From an uncultured Bacillota bacterium (lineage in GTDB: Bacteria; Bacillota_I; Bacilli_A; Erysipelotrichales; Coprobacillaceae), in contig CASETM010000033.1 in assembly GCA_949290865.1 (NCBI GenBank), positions 1-46,387 of the forward strand: 46,387 bases of DNA. Reading direction: 5' to 3'. The translations under genes and the position numbers were made by a program. Positions 33,427 through 42,152 of this stretch are shown in pieces. The notes under the pieces were generated by a model, which was not told the origin of the DNA, did no database searches, and saw only the letters and a program-made list of their open reading frames with translations. Each line of letters starts with the position of its first letter. The stretch's first letter is position 1.

Positions 33427-36400
33427 ATGAAAAAACTACTCAATATTTTAAAAAATAATCAGGTATTGAAGAATCTGTCAACAGTTCAGAATGATGTTGT
33501 TATCAATCATATCGAGGATGAGGCGCTACTTGTCGCAAGCGCCTTTTTGACGTTGAAAAAAGATATTGTTATTGTCAAACATAATCAGTACGAAGCCAGT
33601 CAGCTGTTTCAGCAGCTGTCTGTCATGGTGCCGCAGGCACTGTATTTTCCGGTTGATGAGTCTTATCGTATTGAAAGTCTGGCGGCTTCTCCAGAACTGC
33701 TGGGTCAAAGAATAGGAACCTTGTATGCGCTCTGTTCTAACCAGCACCATCTGCTGGTAACTCATGTACATGCGGTGATGAGATATTTGCCAGAAAAGAA
33801 AATATTTTCTGACCACTGTTTAAAGCTGACGGTTGGTCAGAAAATAGATATTTATGATCTGCAGAGATTTCTTATAAAAGCAGGTTACCAGCATACCTCA
33901 CGTGTTGATCAGCCGTTCTACTTTTCTAAACGTGGTGGGGTGATAGATGTTTTTACGATGCAGTATGATCATCCTGTCAGAATTGATTTTTTTGATGATG
34001 AAATCGATTATATTAAGTTTTATGATGAGAAAACGCAAAGAACGATCGAAAAAGTTCAGGATATCGTTATTATTCCGGCTACGGATATACTTTATGATGA
34101 CAGTGAAGTGAATCATGTCATGACTGCCATCAAAGATTTAAGAGACAAACAGTATGATGAAATTGATGAAATCTTTCAGGAAGAGTTTGAAGAAAAAATT
34201 GCCATTGATCTGGAAAATATCAGAAGTCATCGCAATCCTTCTTCGCTGTATGCCTATTTTAATCTTTTTGATCATGTCACCTGTGTTTATGATTATCTGG
34301 ATGATCCAATGATTATCGTCAGTCGTCCTGATGAGATAGCAACGCAGATCAAAGCGTATGCGGCAGAAAATTTTTATTATTATCATGAACTGTCACAGAT
34401 TGGTCGATTTCTTAAGGGGTTGAATCTGTATCAGGATTTTTATTCATTGAATCAGCATCCTGTTCATTTTAAAAGTCTTGCGGATAAAAAAGATGATATT
34501 TACTTCAACACTCAGCAAGTCAGTTTTCATCAGGGAAATGAGCAGGAAACTGTTCAGCAGATACGGGATTTTCTGACTTATTATCGTATCCTGATATGTC
34601 TAGAAAATACTCATCAGCTGAATCTGCTGGTAGAAATGTTTGATCGCCATAATCTTAAGTATACTTTAACAGGCATAGAGGATGAAATGTATGATGGCAT
34701 CAACATGTATGTTGGATCTATTAGTTGTGGTATTGAACTGCTTGATGAAAAAGTTGTGATCCTGACTGCCAAAGAACTGTTTGGTCAGGTGACAGTGAGA
34801 AAACCACGCTATTTTAAATACAAAAATGCCCGTGTCATTAAAGATTATCAGGAACTGACAGTCGGTGATTATGTCGTTCATGATAATTATGGAATTGGGC
34901 AGTATCTGGGAATCAAGACCCTTGAGGTCAAAGGTTATCATAAGGATTATCTGTATGTTGCCTATGCTGGTGATGATACACTTTATATTCCAGTTGAACA
35001 GTTTAAGATGATTAGAAAATATGCCAGTGCTAACGGAAAAGTACCGACGGTTCATTCTTTAGGCAGTTCAAAATGGGAAAAAGCTAAACTGAAAGCCAGA
35101 GGGAAAATCGATGATATCGCTGATCAGCTGATTTCACTGTATGCCAAACGTATGTCCCAGCCGGGATTTGCCTATTCACCAGATAACGATCTACAGATTG
35201 AGTTTGAAAAAAAATTCGGCTATGAGCTGACAGTTGACCAGCAAAGAAGTCTGGATGAAATTAAAGCTGATATGGAAAAAACGCAGCCAATGGATCGACT
35301 GTTATGCGGGGATGTCGGTTTTGGCAAGACAGAAGTAGCTTTAAGGGCTGCCTTTAAGGCAATTATCGATCATAAGCAGGTTGCTTTTCTCTGTCCTACG
35401 ACCATTCTGTCGATGCAGCATTATAAAACCGCTTTAGCGCGTTTTAGTGATTTTCCTGTGGAAATTGCGCTTTTAAATCGATTTACAACTGCTAAACAGA
35501 AAAAACAGATATTAAATGATCTTAAAGATGGGAAAATCGATCTGCTGATTGGGACGCATAGAATTTTATCTAAAGATGTTGAATTTAAGGATATCGGCTT
35601 GCTGATCATTGATGAAGAACAGCGTTTTGGTGTCAAGCAGAAAGAAAAAATCAAAGAATATCGTGAAACGATCGATGTCCTGGTTTTATCAGCGACGCCT
35701 ATTCCACGTACGTTGCAGATGTCGCTGATGGGTATCCGTGGCTTGTCGCAGATTGAAACCCCTCCGAAAAACAGGCTGGCTGTGCAGACTTATGTGATTG
35801 AAAAAAACAATGTGCTGATCAAACAGGTCATTGAAAGAGAACTGGCTAGAAACGGGCAAGTATTTTATCTGTATAACCGGACACAGGAAATTGAAAATGT
35901 TGCTTATAATATTGCATCGACGATACCGAATGCGAAAGTTGCTATTGGTCATGGCAAAATGAATAAAGATGAACTGGAAGATGTCATGCTGAGTTTTATG
36001 AATAAAGAATTCAATGTTCTGGTCTGTACGACGATCATTGAAACGGGGATTGATATTCCCAATGCCAATACGATCATTGTGGAAGATGCAGACCGTTTTG
36101 GACTGGCTCAACTTTATCAGATTAGAGGACGTGTTGGCAGAAGTGATAGAGGAGCGTATGCTTATCTGCTGTATCGCAAGAATAAACAGATCAATGAAGA
36201 TGCCATGAAACGTCTTAAAGCCATCAAGGAATTTACTGAACTGGGTAGTGGCTATAAGATTGCCATGCGTGATTTGTCGATTAGAGGATCTGGTGATATT
36301 CTTGGAGGTAAGCAGGCTGGATTTATCGATGAAATCGGTTTTGAAATGTATATGAAGATTCTTCAGGATGCTCTTGATGACAGAATGGGAATAGAAAAGA

Positions 36401-36858
36401 AAGCGGAAGAAGACATCAAAAATCTTAATATCAGTGTGGATGGCTATATCCCAGAAGATTATGTGGACAGTGATTATGAAAAGCTGGGATTATATCAACG
36501 ACTTGATCAGGCCAAAACGATTTCAGATCTTAACAGTCTTAAAAATGAATTCAGTGATTATTATGGCCGTTTACCAAAAGCCATTGAAACGCTGCTGGCA
36601 AAACGAAAACTGGATATTCTGTCGCATGAGGATATTGTAGAAGAAATTATAGAAATAAAAAATGAACTGGAAATTCGTTTCAGTGAAAAAGCAGCAGAAA
36701 AGATTGCTGGTGATCAGCTGTTCATTAAAGCGAATCAATTGTTTACGAAACCGCGCTTTAAGGCTTTCCGCAATCGTATTTCTATTATTATAAAAAAAGA
36801 TGGACAATGGCTTGACCATCTTAATGAACTGCTGGAAATCATAAAAAAAGGTCATTAG
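33427..36858 (+). CDS. mfd: Transcription-repair coupling factor
   Basis: Removes RNA polymerase stalled at lesions and recruits UvrA. The 1143 residues contain the UvrB-like N-domain, the RNA polymerase-interacting domain starting near YVVHDNYGIGQYLGI, and the RecG-like translocase: GDVGFGKTEVALRAAF (Walker A), DEEQRFGVKQKE (DEEQ box), SATPIPRTLQMS, and RGRVGRSDRGAYAYL (motif VI), then the C-terminal TRCF domain. The start at 33427 follows GAGG. Confidence 0.97.
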   Translation: MKKLLNILKNNQVLKNLSTVQNDVVINHIEDEALLVASAFLTLKKDIVIVKHNQYEASQLFQQLSVMVPQALYFPVDESYRIESLAASPELLGQRIGTLYALCSNQHHLLVTHVHAVMRYLPEKKIFSDHCLKLTVGQKIDIYDLQRFLIKAGYQHTSRVDQPFYFSKRGGVIDVFTMQYDHPVRIDFFDDEIDYIKFYDEKTQRTIEKVQDIVIIPATDILYDDSEVNHVMTAIKDLRDKQYDEIDEIFQEEFEEKIAIDLENIRSHRNPSSLYAYFNLFDHVTCVYDYLDDPMIIVSRPDEIATQIKAYAAENFYYYHELSQIGRFLKGLNLYQDFYSLNQHPVHFKSLADKKDDIYFNTQQVSFHQGNEQETVQQIRDFLTYYRILICLENTHQLNLLVEMFDRHNLKYTLTGIEDEMYDGINMYVGSISCGIELLDEKVVILTAKELFGQVTVRKPRYFKYKNARVIKDYQELTVGDYVVHDNYGIGQYLGIKTLEVKGYHKDYLYVAYAGDDTLYIPVEQFKMIRKYASANGKVPTVHSLGSSKWEKAKLKARGKIDDIADQLISLYAKRMSQPGFAYSPDNDLQIEFEKKFGYELTVDQQRSLDEIKADMEKTQPMDRLLCGDVGFGKTEVALRAAFKAIIDHKQVAFLCPTTILSMQHYKTALARFSDFPVEIALLNRFTTAKQKKQILNDLKDGKIDLLIGTHRILSKDVEFKDIGLLIIDEEQRFGVKQKEKIKEYRETIDVLVLSATPIPRTLQMSLMGIRGLSQIETPPKNRLAVQTYVIEKNNVLIKQVIERELARNGQVFYLYNRTQEIENVAYNIASTIPNAKVAIGHGKMNKDELEDVMLSFMNKEFNVLVCTTIIETGIDIPNANTIIVEDADRFGLAQLYQIRGRVGRSDRGAYAYLLYRKNKQINEDAMKRLKAIKEFTELGSGYKIAMRDLSIRGSGDILGGKQAGFIDEIGFEMYMKILQDALDDRMGIEKKAEEDIKNLNISVDGYIPEDYVDSDYEKLGLYQRLDQAKTISDLNSLKNEFSDYYGRLPKAIETLLAKRKLDILSHEDIVEEIIEIKNELEIRFSEKAAEKIAGDQLFIKANQLFTKPRFKAFRNRISIIIKKDGQWLDHLNELLEIIKKGH

Positions 36859-36900
36859 ATCTTATACTGTCTAACCAGTACAGGGTCTAATACCTTTTTT
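36854..36900 (+). terminator. mfd terminator
   Basis: Outer stem ATTAGATC/GGTCTAAT and inner TACTG/CAGTA, then CCTTTTTT. It overlaps the stop codons of mfd and of the convergent YigZ-family gene. Confidence 0.7.
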
Positions 36901-37489
36901 CAATATAATCTTGTTTGATCAGATGTTTTTCATACTGATTACCAGTCAGCTCTTGAATCAGATCGAAAAAATGTTCATCTTCAACATAGAGACCATATTT
37001 GACTCTATCGCTGTATTCTTTATCGGTACAGATGATATCGTTGACTTTGAGCAGATGTTCGAATTTTCTGGTAAAGCTGTAGTCGATGATGATTTCATAG
37101 AAATCAACGAGATGCTTTTCAACGATCTGAGCATTTTTGATGGCTTCACTGACAGATTGAGTGTAGGCACGAGTCAGACCACCGGCACCCAGTTTGATTC
37201 CCCCAAAATAGCGGGTGACAATAGCGATGATATTGGTCAGTTCTTGTTTTTTAAGAACATGAAGCATTGGCAATCCAGCTGTTCCTGATGGTTCACCATC
37301 ATCATTGGCTTTCTCTTTCTGACCAACGATATAGGCAATACAGTTGTGTGTAGCATCTTTATATTTTTCTTTATAATACTGTAATGTTTCATCTATTTTG
37401 TTTTCATCATTCATAGGAATCAGAGTACAGATAAATTCTGATTTTTTGATAATGATCTTATGTTCACTGATATTTTTTACTGATTTCAT
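36887..37489 (-). CDS. YigZ/IMPACT family protein
   Basis: 200 residues. The UPF0029 N-domain has the family core AYIVGQKEKANDDGEPSGTAG and TRYFGGIKLGAGGLTRAYTQS, followed by the DUF1949 C-domain. Bacterial members (YigZ, YvyE) are linked to translation stress or proline peptidase activity, but the role is not settled. The start is the ATG at 37489 with AAGGAG before it; the longer frame to 37531 overlaps the promoter region. Confidence 0.93.
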   Translation of the reverse strand: MKSVKNISEHKIIIKKSEFICTLIPMNDENKIDETLQYYKEKYKDATHNCIAYIVGQKEKANDDGEPSGTAGLPMLHVLKKQELTNIIAIVTRYFGGIKLGAGGLTRAYTQSVSEAIKNAQIVEKHLVDFYEIIIDYSFTRKFEHLLKVNDIICTDKEYSDRVKYGLYVEDEHFFDLIQELTGNQYEKHLIKQDYIEKRY

Positions 37490-37575
37490 GTTTAACTCCT
37501 TCATATTATAATGATAACATATTTCTTTCATTATCAGTGAGAATTTGTTATATTATATAGGAAGAGGTGACAAAT

Positions 37576-38445
37576 ATGACTAAAATAGCGATATTGGCAG
37601 ACAGTGGCTGTCAATTACCGATAGGAGAATTAGAAGATAAAGGGATATTTATTGTTCCTTTGATCATTACGATGAAAGGGAAAAGTTATCTGGATCAGCT
37701 GGAAATTGACAGCCTTACTGTTTTTGAAACAATGAAGAAAGAAGATATCATGGTGATGACTTCACAGCCTTCAACCGGTGTTTTGCAGGAAACAGTACAG
37801 AGAATCAAAGATGCTGGTTATGAACATATCATTGCTTTACCAATTGCCACAGGATTATCATCAACCTTAAATGGCATGAAACTGGCCTGTGACATGGTAG
37901 GGATAGATGTTACGTTGATTGATACAAAAGGAACTGCGAGAAATCATAAGGAACTGATTGAAACAGCTGCAGATTTAATATCTAAAGGAAAAACAGCAGC
38001 TGAAATCAAAACGATACTTGAAGATATGATTGAACATTCGGGAACAATTATCATGGTTCCAAATCTGGATCATTTAAAGAAGGGTGGTCGTATCACACCA
38101 GCGGTTGCTTTGCTGGCTGGACTGTTAAAAATTGTTCCGGTCATGAAACTGAATTATGATCTGGGAGGAAAGATTGATACTTTGGATAAGGTTCGTACGG
38201 TCAAAAAGGCAAATTTAAAAATTATTCAGCATATGATTGAAGAATGTAAAGTCAATGCCACTGATTATGTTTTTGCTATCGAACATGTTTTGGCTGAAGA
38301 TCTTGCTTTAGAAATGAAGCAGAAAATCATCGATATGATTGGTGAATGTGATATTTTGGTCAGAGAACTGCCAGCGGTTGTAGGTGCTCACATGGGAATA
38401 GGCGGTATTGGTTACCAGTTTATCAAGAAATACAAGGAAATATAA
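37576..38445 (+). CDS. DegV family fatty-acid-binding protein
   Basis: 289 residues of the DegV fold, whose members (FakB) hold a fatty acid for phosphorylation by FakA. IAILADSGCQLP, TSQPSTGVLQET, the lipid-contact Ser in TGLSSTLNGMKLA, and the C-terminal VGAHMGIGGIGYQF follow the family order. The start is the ATG at 37576; GAGGTG is its ribosome site. luxS begins one base after its stop. FakA is not in the window. Confidence 0.92.
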   Translation: MTKIAILADSGCQLPIGELEDKGIFIVPLIITMKGKSYLDQLEIDSLTVFETMKKEDIMVMTSQPSTGVLQETVQRIKDAGYEHIIALPIATGLSSTLNGMKLACDMVGIDVTLIDTKGTARNHKELIETAADLISKGKTAAEIKTILEDMIEHSGTIIMVPNLDHLKKGGRITPAVALLAGLLKIVPVMKLNYDLGGKIDTLDKVRTVKKANLKIIQHMIEECKVNATDYVFAIEHVLAEDLALEMKQKIIDMIGECDILVRELPAVVGAHMGIGGIGYQFIKKYKEI

Positions 38446-38446
38446 A

Positions 38447-38893
38447 ATGGAAAGAATAACAAGTTTTCGTGTTGATCATACGAGATTGACGAAGGGGATT
38501 TATCTGTCAAGAACTGATGGTGATATCATGACTTATGATTTAAGAATGACACAGCCTAATGAAGAACCGGCTTTGGATCCAAAGGCAGCTCATGTCATCG
38601 AACATATTGGAGCGACCCTTTTAAGAAATGGTGCCTATAAAGAAAAAATCATTTATTTTGGACCGATGGGATGTATGACAGGGTTTTATCTGCTTGTCAG
38701 AGATATACCAATTACTGTAGTTACGGAACTGGTTAAGGAAGTTTTTACAGAGATTTCCTGCTGGCAGGGAGAAATACCAGGAGCCAAGAAAGAAGAATGT
38801 GGAAATTATACTTATATGGATCTAGATAAGGCAAAAGCTGCGGCAGCTCATTTTGTAAACAGCTCCTGGCAGCATGAATATCATTTGTTATAA
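38447..38893 (+). CDS. luxS: S-ribosylhomocysteine lyase
   Basis: Cleaves S-ribosylhomocysteine to homocysteine and the AI-2 precursor DPD. The 148 residues bind the metal through His49 and His53 (HVIEH) and the Cys in EECGNYTY; catalytic Cys76 lies in GPMGCMTGFYL, where most LuxS have Arg after the Cys rather than Met. YDLRMTQPN is the substrate segment. The start at 38447 is one base after the degV stop; the ribosome site AAGGA is inside degV. No pfs or other methyl-cycle gene is adjacent. Confidence 0.95.
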   Translation: MERITSFRVDHTRLTKGIYLSRTDGDIMTYDLRMTQPNEEPALDPKAAHVIEHIGATLLRNGAYKEKIIYFGPMGCMTGFYLLVRDIPITVVTELVKEVFTEISCWQGEIPGAKKEECGNYTYMDLDKAKAAAAHFVNSSWQHEYHLL

Positions 38894-38908
38894 AACAGGA
38901 AAAGAAAT

Positions 38909-39364
38909 ATGTCAAAAAAAATAGATACAATCGAAATAGTGGTTGATGTTTTTAATACGGTTATGGATTTGCAGGATATATATTTAAGAAAGGGTCCTTT
39001 TCAGAATCTGACCATGTCTGAAACGCATGTTCTGGATGCAGTTAACAAGGAATCGAGTCCATCGATGTCTGCAGTTGCAAATCGTCTGAATATTACATTA
39101 GGAACTTTGACAACTTCTGTAAAAAAAATCATTGATAAAGGCTTTCTGGTCAAAGAGCAGTCTGATCAGGATCAGAGAATTTATTATTTGAGACTGACGG
39201 AATTAGGAAAACAGGCTCTAGAAGTTCATCAGCAGTTTCATCAGGATATAGATAAGATGTGCAAGCATCATATTCCAGATGAGCAGATTGACTGGGTATA
39301 TAATACTTTGAAAGATATCAATGCTGATCTTATTGTATATAGAGATAAATTATTAAATGAATAG
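38909..39364 (+). CDS. MarR family regulator, FabT-like
   Basis: 151-residue winged-helix dimer. LTMSETHVLDAV, the recognition region SAVANRLNITLGTLTTSVKKI and wing DQDQRIYYLRLTELGK resemble streptococcal FabT, the acyl-ACP-responsive repressor of fatty acid synthesis, more than MarR or SlyA. No fab operon follows: a strong terminator ends the transcript. It is the last gene of DegV-luxS-marR. A candidate target site is at 30689-30701. Fatty acid sensing is an inference. Confidence 0.85.
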   Translation: MSKKIDTIEIVVDVFNTVMDLQDIYLRKGPFQNLTMSETHVLDAVNKESSPSMSAVANRLNITLGTLTTSVKKIIDKGFLVKEQSDQDQRIYYLRLTELGKQALEVHQQFHQDIDKMCKHHIPDEQIDWVYNTLKDINADLIVYRDKLLNE

Positions 39365-39376
39365 GAAATGATGAGT

Positions 39377-39435
39377 AATCTCACGATCATCATAAATGGA
39401 AATGTTTCTGTTTATGATGGCAGTGAGATTTTTTT
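39377..39435 (+). terminator. Long terminator of the DegV-luxS-marR operon
   Basis: Outer stem AATCTCAC/GTGAGATT and inner CATCATAAA/TTTATGATG, then T7. Confidence 0.85.
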
Positions 39436-39480
39436 GAGAAATGATATACCAGCAGAAATGAATTATTATCAATAATACTG

Positions 39481-39597
39481 TATAATAAATATAGAATATC
39501 AAGTACTGATTTCCCAGATAAACTATTGTCGGGAACAGTGACGATGAAATGATACATGCTGTATTTATAACCAGAAAAATGATGGGAGGAAAAAGAA
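39481..39597 (+). promoter_or_regulatory. Leader of the second GH1 gene
   Basis: TATAAT (39481-39486) gives a leader of about 105 bases before the GH1 start. It can form ACTG-AT-TTCCC/GGGAACAGT (about 39504-39541). No BglG/LicT antiterminator box or terminator was recognised. The ribosome site is GGGAGGA. Confidence 0.35.
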
Positions 39598-40941
39598 ATG
39601 TTAAGAAGTGATTTTCTCTGGGGCGGAGCGGTAACAGCTCATCAAAGTGAAGGTGCCTGGAATGAAGGAGGAAAGGTGAAGGCAGTCTGTGATCTTGCCA
39701 TTACAGGACGGTTTTCTGATTTTAAAGATGGAGTTGACAGTTTTCATAGATATGAAGAGGATTTTGATCTGTTTAAGGAAATGGGATTCAATGCATATCG
39801 TTTTTCTTTTGACTGGTCAAGGCTCATGGATACAGAAAATACGTTTAATGAAGCTGGTTTTCTTTTTTATGATCGCTATATTGATGCTCTTTTAAAACGG
39901 CATATAGAGCCGATACCAACACTTTATCATTTTGAAATGCCGGTTTATTTGCATGAAAAATACAATGGTTTTGCCAGCAGAAAAGTTGTTGATATTTTTG
40001 TCAGGCTTTGTCAGAAAATTGTTGCCAGATATAAAGATCAAGTTAAATACTGGATTATTTTCAATGAACAGAATGGTATTTTACAGAAAGGACCAAAAAT
40101 GTTTTTTGGCGCACTCTGTCCAGAAAATATGGATCCAAGAAAGTTTGACAATCAGATTATGCATCATACACTGATTGCGCACAGTCTGGTTAATGAATAT
40201 ATTCATCAATCAGGTGGAAAAGTTATGGGAATGGCAACCATTGTTCAAAGTTATCCGGAAACGTGTCATCCACTGGATACTTTAGAAAGTATGAAAGCGC
40301 AAAGTGAAGCATTTGTTTTTCTAGATGTCTTTGCTAGAGGACATTATAATACCTATTATTATGCTAATATGATCAATGAAGGAACTTTTCCAGATATGGA
40401 AGATGGTGATCTGGAAATTCTAAAAAAGGGAAAAACGGATTATCTGGCGATAAGTTACTATATGTCGACGATTTCTCATTATGGGCAGGACAGTTTGACA
40501 AATGTTGATGATGTTGTCATAAAAAAGAATCCTTATTTAGAAATGTCTGAATTTGGCTGGACAATTGATCCATTGGGATTAAGAATCACTTTAAGACAGT
40601 TATATGATCGTTATGAAATGCCAATTTATATTGTTGAAAATGGCTTTGGCTGTGATGATGTTCTTAATGATGATGGAACGGTTCATGATGATTACCGTAT
40701 TGATTATTTGCGTAAGCATATTGCTGAAGTCAAAAAAGCGGTGGAAGAGGGTGTAGACTGTCGTGGATATCTTGTTTGGGGTCCAATGGATATTTTAAGC
40801 AGTCGTGCCAATATGAATAAAAGATATGGCATGATTTATGTCAATCGAACAAATGATGAAAGAAGAGATATGAGGCGCATCAAAAAAGATTCTTTTTACT
40901 GGTTCAAGCATGTGATTGAAACAAATGGAAAAGAGCTTTAA
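39598..40941 (+). CDS. Second GH1 6-phospho-beta-glucosidase-like enzyme
   Basis: 447 residues with the acid/base Glu157 in YWIIFNEQN and the nucleophile Glu347 in IYIVENGFG; SSRANMNKRYGMIYV supplies the Ser, Lys and Tyr of the phosphate site. It lacks the roughly 40-residue insertion of the first GH1 protein and differs widely from it, so it is not a recent duplicate. The FNEQN motif and the shorter loops suggest a different aglycone preference. No PTS is adjacent. Confidence 0.9.
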   Translation: MLRSDFLWGGAVTAHQSEGAWNEGGKVKAVCDLAITGRFSDFKDGVDSFHRYEEDFDLFKEMGFNAYRFSFDWSRLMDTENTFNEAGFLFYDRYIDALLKRHIEPIPTLYHFEMPVYLHEKYNGFASRKVVDIFVRLCQKIVARYKDQVKYWIIFNEQNGILQKGPKMFFGALCPENMDPRKFDNQIMHHTLIAHSLVNEYIHQSGGKVMGMATIVQSYPETCHPLDTLESMKAQSEAFVFLDVFARGHYNTYYYANMINEGTFPDMEDGDLEILKKGKTDYLAISYYMSTISHYGQDSLTNVDDVVIKKNPYLEMSEFGWTIDPLGLRITLRQLYDRYEMPIYIVENGFGCDDVLNDDGTVHDDYRIDYLRKHIAEVKKAVEEGVDCRGYLVWGPMDILSSRANMNKRYGMIYVNRTNDERRDMRRIKKDSFYWFKHVIETNGKEL

Positions 40942-40942
40942 C

Positions 40943-40963
40943 ACAGCAGCTAAAAGCTGCTGT
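40943..40963 (+). terminator. Hairpin after the second GH1 gene
   Basis: 8-bp stem ACAGCAGC/GCTGCTGT right after the stop, without a good T-run; a weak terminator or 3'-end stabiliser. Confidence 0.45.
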
Positions 40964-41006
40964 CTGCTTTGATGGAGAAGAAAGAATGTTTTATAGATAT
41001 AAGGTG

Positions 41007-41035
41007 TTCATGAAATAGAAATTTTTTCATATACT
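41007..41035 (+). promoter_or_regulatory. Promoter of yqfC-yqfD-phoH
   Basis: TTCATG (41007-41012), 17-base spacer, TATACT (41030-41035). It looks like a vegetative promoter rather than a sigma-E type one. Confidence 0.45.
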
Positions 41036-41049
41036 AGAATGGTGATTTG

Positions 41050-41244
41050 ATGCTGTATATATATAATGGCAAGATCCTGATTAAGAAATATCAGAATGTT
41101 ATGACGCTGCGAGATGATCTGTTTGAATGTATGATGGAAGAAAAGAAGATTGTTTCGGTGAGAGGTAAAAATATAGAAATGCGATATTTTGGAGAAGACG
41201 AAATCTTACTGTATGGTCAATTCTCACAGATCAGCATGTTATGA
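41050..41244 (+). CDS. yqfC: Short YabP/YqfC-like protein
   Basis: 64 residues. KKIVSVRGKNIEMRYFGEDEILLYGQFSQISML matches the C-terminal part of YqfC, which is normally about 90 residues, so the N-terminal part is reduced. The call rests on this motif and on the following YqfD-PhoH genes, the same order as in Bacillus. The stop overlaps the yqfD start (ATGA). The ribosome site is weak (GGTGAT). Confidence 0.7.
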   Translation: MLYIYNGKILIKKYQNVMTLRDDLFECMMEEKKIVSVRGKNIEMRYFGEDEILLYGQFSQISML

Positions 41245-42152
41245 CTTTGGGTTATGATTATATTGTTGTAGAAACAGATGATATTATTCTGTTTCTTCGG
41301 AAGGTTAGATCCTATCACCTTCATATTTTCAATCTTAAACAGATTGACCAGTATACTTTTAGTTTTTATACTCCAATTTATCAGCGTTTTATTGTTAGAA
41401 AAACAGGATTAAAGATCACAGGAAGTGTTGGAATTCTTCATTATCTGCTTATTGTCTTTCATTTGCCACATCTGTTTTTTACAGTAGCTTTTCTTATAAG
41501 TCTGTTGATTTTTCCTCAATTTGTCTATGATCAGCAAATCAGTGGTACTGATCCTGAACTGAATATGCAGCTGGAAAGCTATCTACAAAAACAGATTCCT
41601 TTTCTGCATAAAGCGTTAAACTATGAAGAAATTAATCAGCTATATGATCAAATTAAAGATCATTTTGCAGATGAGATTGACTACCTTAATGTTTATCAAA
41701 ATGGTGGGATTATTCATCTGGAGTATACCAATGCTGTAAGCAATCAGCAAAATGTTCCTGATTATCGTGATTATGTTGCCAAAAAAGATGGTATTATCAG
41801 TTATATTGATGTTAAAAAAGGAAATGTTCTGGTTAGTGTTAATCAGTTTGTCAAAAAAGGAGAAATACTGATCAGTCATCTTTTGGAAAGTACAGATAAG
41901 AAAACAAAGATCATTGCGACTGAAGGGAAAATTTATGCATACACATATGAGCGCTATCAGGCATCGCTGGAAAAAGGGAAATATACAAAAGAAACTGATT
42001 TTGCTTATCTGTTATTTCAGATTCGTGCAAATTTACCGCCAAATGTGAAAATTGATAAAGAAAAAGTAATCTCTTATGATATAATAAATAATAAACTAGT
42101 ATTAGAGGTGCAATATGTTTTTATTGAGAATATTGCGGTTAAGGAGAAATAA
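41241..42152 (+). CDS. yqfD: YqfD-like membrane protein
   Basis: 303 residues, against about 400 in Bacillus YqfD. Residues 1-75 are a small soluble domain, one long membrane segment or hairpin follows near residues 73-100 (LLIVFHLPHLFFTVAFLISL), then a large outer part with a biotinyl-like segment VKKGNVLVSVNQFVKKGEILI. YqfD is required for Bacillus sporulation stage IV; its biochemical role is unknown. Overlaps with yqfC and phoH (TAATG) show translational coupling. Confidence 0.82.
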   Translation: MTLGYDYIVVETDDIILFLRKVRSYHLHIFNLKQIDQYTFSFYTPIYQRFIVRKTGLKITGSVGILHYLLIVFHLPHLFFTVAFLISLLIFPQFVYDQQISGTDPELNMQLESYLQKQIPFLHKALNYEEINQLYDQIKDHFADEIDYLNVYQNGGIIHLEYTNAVSNQQNVPDYRDYVAKKDGIISYIDVKKGNVLVSVNQFVKKGEILISHLLESTDKKTKIIATEGKIYAYTYERYQASLEKGKYTKETDFAYLLFQIRANLPPNVKIDKEKVISYDIINNKLVLEVQYVFIENIAVKEK

